Source of the DNA: Aphrophora alni
Taxonomy: Eukaryota; Arthropoda; Insecta; Hemiptera; Aphrophoridae
Reading direction: 5' to 3'
NCBI GenBank assembly: GCA_963513935.1
Contig: OY740773.1
Location: forward strand, 100,859,291 to 100,923,290
Length of the DNA: 64,000 nucleotides
The position numbers and the translations under genes are program-made. Under the pieces are notes generated by a model. That model was given only the letters and a program-made list of their open reading frames with translations. It made no database searches and was not told the DNA's origin. Shown here in pieces: positions 58,807-64,000 of the stretch (the first letter of the stretch is position 1; every line of letters starts with the position of its first letter).

Positions 58807-59280
58807 GGGGGAAAAAATTACGGTAAGTAGATGATAAAGATTATATCCAATAATCATTACGAGATCACAATATTACCAACCGGATTACGTCCTTTTTGAA
58901 ACATCTGTACTTACTATAAGCAATTTTAGTATAAGTGTCTATATTTTTAACACATTGAATGAAAATATGAGAGTTGTCCTAAATTTGAATTTTTTCCCCC
59001 GGAATTATGAAAGAGAAATTTCAAAAATAAGTGAACAAAAATTACGACAAGTCAAGTGGCTGCAAATGTCTATCCAAGTTGATGGAAATCTATTGTGAAT
59101 GGTCCTAAATTTGCACGATTGTTTTCTCGTTTTCAGATTATCCGTTTTGAAATCACCTGTGATTCCTGCGTGAGAAACATTGTGCAATATTTTTCCTCTG
59201 TATCATCTTTTTGACGTATGAAATGTTAATATAATCTGGAGTATAATTTTCTTTATATATGAATGGACTAAAACAGTTTT
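58807..59280. other. Nothing recognised
   Basis: AT-rich sequence without repeats or genes that I could identify. Confidence 0.4.
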
Positions 59281-59282
59281 TA

Positions 59283-59480
59283 AAGTAATGCCCTCAGGGG
59301 CTCTTTTATAGCGAGTACGGGCGTAACAATCTCCAGGGACCCTAGTTAGATCTGTAACTTTATTCATGTAGTCTCTTTCATCTTTCCTATCAGGTCTCTC
59401 TTAACCAATCAACGAACAAGGAAGATCCCTTTTATTTTCCCACCCTGTAGCTATAAGAGTTTTCTAGGATTAAGGAGTTT
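59283..59480 (+). repeat. Family A, copy 7
   Basis: GCCCTCAGGGGCTCTTTTATAGCGAGTACGG, CTAGTTAGATCTGTAAC, CTATCAGGTCTCTCTTAACCAATC occur in family order. Confidence 0.8.
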
Positions 59481-59629
59481 ATTATTTCTTGTACTTTACT
59501 TCCTTTACAATATACGATATTAAGGGAAGTTTTCTAAACACAGTAAATTTCGAGCTCTGTTTTTTTAACATGTGGTCCTTTCGTCTGTGTCATTGTCGTT
59601 TGTAACTAATCAAGATAGTGGGAACAAAC

Positions 59630-59935
59630 ATTAAGAAATTTTATATAGGGGACTATATAGAGTGCTCTATTGAAATTCCAAAAAATACTCTATTGAAAAT
59701 GCCAAAATGGCAGTAAATTTGAATATCACATCTGGTTTGTTATTCAACTTATAATAAACTAAAGTAGATCAATTACAATGTTGCATGTAATATTACCAAC
59801 TCCATATCTCTACGATGATAAAAGTAATTTTGAAGAAAATGTTATAATTTGTAAATTAACGAGTGCCTACAGGACTGAGTCACCGACACGAGCGTAGCGA
59901 GTTGTGCGTTGAATTTGCTCGATGCTAGTTAAAAT
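59630..59935 (-). repeat. Family C, inverted copy
   Basis: CCAAAATGGCAGTAAATTTGAATA, ATTCAACTTATAATAAACTAAA, CCAACTCCATATCTCTACGATGA and GACACGAGCGTAGCGAG are reverse complements of family C landmarks; GCGTAGCG keeps the characteristic palindromic motif. Confidence 0.7.
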
Positions 59936-60540
59936 AAAAATCCCCAAATAATTTATTATTATATTATTTAAATTATTGATTACATTTTGGAAGTACATAA
60001 AAACAAAATTCTAATTTATTTCCATTCAAAATCAACAGCATTAGCCTATTTAGTTTCAAAGTAGACTGTATAATTGTTGTTTACAAATAGAGTTGTTTAC
60101 ATTGGTACATAGCATACAGGATTCAAATGTTGTTTACACTGATAACATTGGAATATGTTACGAAGCATATGATTTGTTAAACATCTGATTCATGTTTGTT
60201 TTTATAACAATTAAATATTTGTTATGTTTACACCACTGTTCAACAGCTGTTCTCATATTTATATTTCCAATATCATCTGTTTTTGCGGTAGAGAAATTCC
60301 CTGAATAATGTAAAATTTGTTAAGTTGTTTAGTAAAATGTCGATCTGTTTGATTATAAGAAGCGTAGTTAACATGAATTATAAATGATAAAACTTAATTG
60401 TAAATATTTTATGGGGTAAAAATAGTTTTAATTTAGTTTGTAACTGGATTTAATTATGTCAATAGAGGTTATTAATGAATATATATTTTTAACTAACTTT
60501 CTCTTTCTCTTTTTGATAAACAATAAACAAGTTTAAAATT
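59936..60540. other. AT-rich sequence, nothing recognised
   Basis: No genes or repeats seen. Confidence 0.45.
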
Positions 60541-60574
60541 CAAGAAAAGATTTTTTTTGTTTATAAGACTATAT

Positions 60575-60785
60575 GATGATCGGGAGAGAATGAAACAAGA
60601 GTTGCTGAAAAGGTGTTGCAAAAAGGACACTGATAGGACAATTCTAGACTAGAAGAACGGGAGACATAGAGGACGATGTGAAAAGGATGTGGATCTGAAA
60701 GAGAAGAAGAGTGACTAACAACTGAGGAGAGTGGAAGAAACCTGTGCGGGAGGCAGTGTCGAACAAGGACTGAAGGCCCCAGTAT
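60575..60785 (+). other. Purine-rich segment, possible LINE C-terminal remnant
   Basis: GATCGGGAGAGAATGAAACAAG through GGAAGAAACCTGTGCGGGAGGCAGTGTCGAACAAGG is GC- and purine-rich. One frame gives KKPVREAVSNKD, loosely like the closing W..xVREAK segment of LINE proteins. Weak evidence. Confidence 0.2.
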
Positions 60786-61074
60786 GTATTAAAATTTGAA
60801 GTGGTCAGAAACAGTCAGAGTATTTTGGGGGGAAAACCAAAACGGGTTTTTTCAAAATTACTCACTCTCATAATCTTCTTAACTTGTGGCATAGAATAGT
60901 CTATTGGTATGGTTATACATTTTTACATTTTACAAAAAACTTGATCGAAATGATTTGTGCCGATTTTAAGATATTCAAACATTTGCCACGACCGAGAGGT
61001 TTACCATTAGTGGCACTTCAAAATATATTCAGATGTGTTTTACATTAGTAAAGAGCTTTATAAGCAAAAGTTGA

Positions 61075-61330
61075 ATTTATTTTCTTTCATGTCCACTTTT
61101 TGATATTTTATCTAGTACAGATATCTCTCCATAATCTCTACAATTTCCTCTAGCATCCTGTATTCAAACTTTTCCTTGAAATTACTTGTAAATCCTTCCT
61201 GTCTTTAGTCTACAATAATTAGATAAAGTTTTCTTTAGAATTTCCAAGTTAGCAAACTCTTTACCTGGTGCAAGTTTAACTTCATTTTATATTCACTTTT
61301 CCATTGAAAATCTAGACATGAAAGCTAAAT
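61075..61330 (-). repeat. Family P, copy 2
   Basis: Reverse complement of 39235-39500 at about 80 percent. On the minus strand one frame stays open through EVKLAPGKEFANLEILKKTL and NYCRLKTGRIYK before a stop. It may therefore preserve part of a transposon-encoded protein. I do not recognise it. Confidence 0.65.
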
Positions 61331-61489
61331 AATTTAGAAGATTCTTTAAAGTTAATAAAAGTCGTCGTAAATGTATCTACATCTGTTTATTTATTATTTA
61401 ATACATTAAAGTAAAAACATATGTTTAAAATGTGAACAATTTTAAACTGCCTTTTAAGGATTTTTATTTAACGTTGTGTTATTATTTTT

Positions 61490-61690
61490 TAACCCTCTCC
61501 TCCTGTGCTAATTTTCTTCATATATCTTGGGTTAGATCCCTTTCATATCAGTTCTCTCTTGACCAACTCTTGTTGTCTTCTGACACAGAAACTATTACAG
61601 TATTCGAAGGTTACCGGTCTCTATTTCCATGTTCATTTATTATCTTTAATGGTGATGATGACTCCCTATTAAACAACAAGGAAATCAAAT
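61490..61690 (+). repeat. Family A, copy 8
   Basis: CTTGGGTTAGATCCC, TCTCTTGACCAACTCTTGTTG, GAAACTATTACAGTATTCGA and GGTGATGATGACTCC occur in family order. The 5' tip is missing. The 95-codon frame over it is not conserved. Confidence 0.7.
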
Positions 61691-61799
61691 ATAAGCTTAT
61701 CTTGAATATATCTCACTAATATGTGATGACGAAATTATAACCCTTGGATTCCCATGAGCCCAAGAAGTAATATTTTGAACGATGTCCAAGAGTACCAAT

Positions 61800-62000
61800 G
61801 TTGATGGAATTTCCTATGCGGATGTACTCGAAATTTGTACTCAATTCCAAATCTGGGGGTAGCTTTCAAACATACAATTAACTATTTTGATCAAATTTGG
61901 TTAAAATTAACCTTTAACGACCCAATTATCAACAAAACAAATTGGTCACTACTCCATCGTAGTGAATTTTCGAATCCCCCCTCCTCCTTCTGTTAATTCC
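61800..62000 (+). repeat. Family M, partial copy
   Basis: GGGGTAGCTTTCAAACATACAATTAAC, TTTTGATCAAATTTGG, ACAAATTGGTCACTACTCCATCG resemble the central part of family M. Confidence 0.4.
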
Positions 62001-62294
62001 AGAAAAGTGCACCAATTTCGAACTTGCCTTTATTAAGCGCGATTATGTGGCGCCTTCATAAGCAAGGTATGCCTTTTAAGTTACACTCGTGTACTGCAGA
62101 TCACCTTCCCTGCCCCGCAAAGCTCTTGACCAAGTATGGTTTGTAATTGTCCTTTTGTTGCTACAAAAATATCAACATGGATATTTTGACCCATCAGATA
62201 ACTTTCTCTATACTACGCATATTTTAGAAAGTAAAATGACAATACTTATTTCTTTTCGTTCCTGTACTTAATTGTTTCCAAATCACACACATAC

Positions 62295-62810
62295 ACCTTT
62301 ACATTTGTACAACTTTTCTGTAATTTATATTCGTTAATCAACAAACAAGCAAGACATTTCCCAGATTTGTACAACTTTTCTGCAATTTATTTTCGTTAAT
62401 CAACAAACAAGCAAGACATTTCCCAGATTTGTAAAACTCTTGTATCTTTTCTGTAATTTATTTTCGTTAATCAACAAACAAGCGAAACATTTCTAAGTTT
62501 TGTACAACGTTTCTGTAATTTATATTCATTAAATCAACAAACAAGCAAGACATTTCCCAGATTTGTACAACTTTTCTGTAATTTATTTTCGTTAATCAAC
62601 AAACAAGCAAGACATTTCCCAGATTTGTACAACTTTTATGTAATTTATATTCATAAATCAACAAACAAGCAAAACATTTCTAGGTTTTGTACAACGTTTC
62701 TGTAATTTATTTTCGTTAATCAACAAACAAGCAAGACATATCCCAGATTTGTACAACTTTTCTGTAATTTATTTTCGTTAATCAACAAACAAGCGAAAAA
62801 ATTCTAGAAA
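62295..62810 (+). repeat. Tandem array, 62-bp unit, eight copies
   Basis: TTCGTTAATCAACAAACAAGC recurs with its C at 62332, 62394, 62465, 62527, 62590, 62652, 62714 and 62776. The step is 62-63 bp, except one of 71 caused by a 9-bp insertion. Units 3 and 6 share a variant (AAACATTTCTA(A/G)GTTTTG, ACAACGTTTC), giving a three-unit higher-order pattern. Confidence 0.97.
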
Positions 62811-62819
62811 ACATGTTTA

Positions 62820-63775
62820 AGTTTTCAATAAAAACAACTTTATTTACGGTGCAACTCAATGATGTTAATTCAGCCTGCTTTTCTAATTTCAATAGAAACC
62901 TCGGCAAAGCCACGTGTCAATTTCTCTTCAAGTGCCGCGACACCTTTCATAATTCAATTGGCAACAAATCGTCATTGTAGTACTGAATAGATTATATAAG
63001 CTTTTTTAAATAACTTAAATAAAATTAGGAAATATTTAAAAATCAACCCGCAAGCTGATGATACGCAAATATTATTGCACGGGAATGTCTGTTTCTGTTT
63101 TTATTGAATCCTCTTAACTGATGAATAAGACCATATCATTTTATTATATGAATATTGTCAAGTGGACAAAACCAGTTATTACACAACTCTTAGATCAGAA
63201 GATCTTAGATAAGAAATTATATATATTCGTAATCAGAATAACTTATAATTTTATTTCATACCCCACACATAATATTTCTAAAAAATTATGTTCAACCCTA
63301 TAGTTTTTGCCTCTTAACTACCCAAGGTCATTTTTTGTTACCATTATATTTTCCTATTTGTTGAAATCCAAAGAATATATGCAAAGGATTTATTGTCTCG
63401 TCTTTGTAGACAGGTTGCCAATGTAAGAGACGGACATGGGTCCTTGGTTTTATCTACGAACCCTAATAAAGAGAAATAATTAATTGAAAATACAACCCAC
63501 CTAAAAAATTGTTTGCCTTATATTTTCAGAACTCCTCTTATCAGTGGAAAGACATAGAGTTGAGAGATTCAAGTACGTGTACATCCTGATTTGTACGAAG
63601 GAAATAACCGCCAGACATGGAATCCAACGACTTTATCGGAAAACGCCTTTTGTCTACAATCCAATTTCCATGCAAATATTTACATTACTCTGGTTTTCAA
63701 TCTTGCTTATATAAACACTGATTGTTTTATAGCTTTTAGATTACATCAACGGTATTTTATGGATGATCAATGCAC
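62820..63775. other. AT-rich sequence, no gene seen
   Basis: Only noise frames at 63121 and 63591; the second runs into the family C copy that follows. Confidence 0.45.
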
Positions 63776-63784
63776 AACAATTGT

Positions 63785-64000
63785 TCGGAGTAGGGTTGGT
63801 ACGCAGAATTTAAATCTGCAAATATGTGTACAAGTTGATTTAATATATATTTTAAACTCAATTTTTCTAAATTTCAATAAGGTTTGTAATGAGTACACTA
63901 TACAGTAGTTACCTATACCAAAATAAACATAATTTAGTGGCCGCTATCGTGCACCAACAACGACGACGGACGGAATGTTGAAAATTACTTTTTTTATTTC
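63785..64000 (+). repeat. Family C, copy at window edge
   Basis: GTAGGGTTGGTACGCAGAATTTAAATCTGCAAAT, TTTTTCTAAATTTCAATAAGG, GAGTACACTATACAGTAGT and TTAGTGGCCGCTATCGTGC occur in order. The end GACGACGGACGGAA runs to the window edge. Confidence 0.65.

Overview
The window is animal nuclear DNA, most likely from an insect and possibly a hemipteran. It is strongly AT-rich and has almost no long open reading frames. It is crowded with decayed transposable elements, fold-back repeats, satellites and very long dinucleotide and tetranucleotide arrays. The insect call rests on GGTTAGGTTAGGTT-type stretches, on mariner-like transposase remnants of a kind common in insects, and on the repeat style. It is an inference: no species-diagnostic gene is present.

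The only sequence that looks like host protein-coding DNA is two short minus-strand exons, at 174-294 and 47140-47305. Each has a consensus acceptor and donor. The reading phase leaving the right-hand exon (phase 0) matches the phase entering the left-hand one. The simplest model is one gene, read right to left, with an intron of about 46.8 kb filling most of the window. The product was not recognised.

The rest is repeats. I named the dispersed families by letter from side-by-side reading. A has a GCTCACTATAGTGAG-type tip and at least eight copies. B has two copies. C carries a CGCTACGCTCG-type motif and has about ten copies. D (TTGGACCTTGTAGGAAATG-type) and E (three copies) follow. F has three copies and G is a direct duplicate at 25.3 and 29.3 kb. 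H is fold-back elements with a hammerhead-ribozyme-like core. I and J are other fold-backs. K is an inverted pair around 3.4-6.4 kb. L is LTR-like, and one copy carries a (GA)n array. M is a widespread family with a TTCGTGAGTTATC motif, and O is a near-identical block beside it. N and P are inverted pairs. Three tRNA-derived SINE-like heads are present. Coding remnants of mobile elements include a mariner-type element with terminal inverted repeats (44930-45886), three other transposase fragments, and two non-LTR reverse-transcriptase fragments (45890-46800 and 57640-57870).

Tandem arrays: a 126-bp satellite (2.2-3.1 kb), (GA)n (11.2 kb), (CAGA)n plus (GA)n of 820 bp (20.5-21.3 kb), TTAGG-like units of about 47 bp (24.7 kb), a tandem segment inside a family A copy (26.6 kb), about 40-bp and 66-bp arrays inside two copies of family E (34.2 and 38.2 kb), a 23-bp array (50.4 kb) and a 62-bp array (62.3 kb). 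The recurring theme is tandem amplification of internal segments of dispersed repeats. A second theme is short blocks of near-perfect identity inside otherwise diverged repeat copies. No operon, CRISPR array or bacterial-type system is present.
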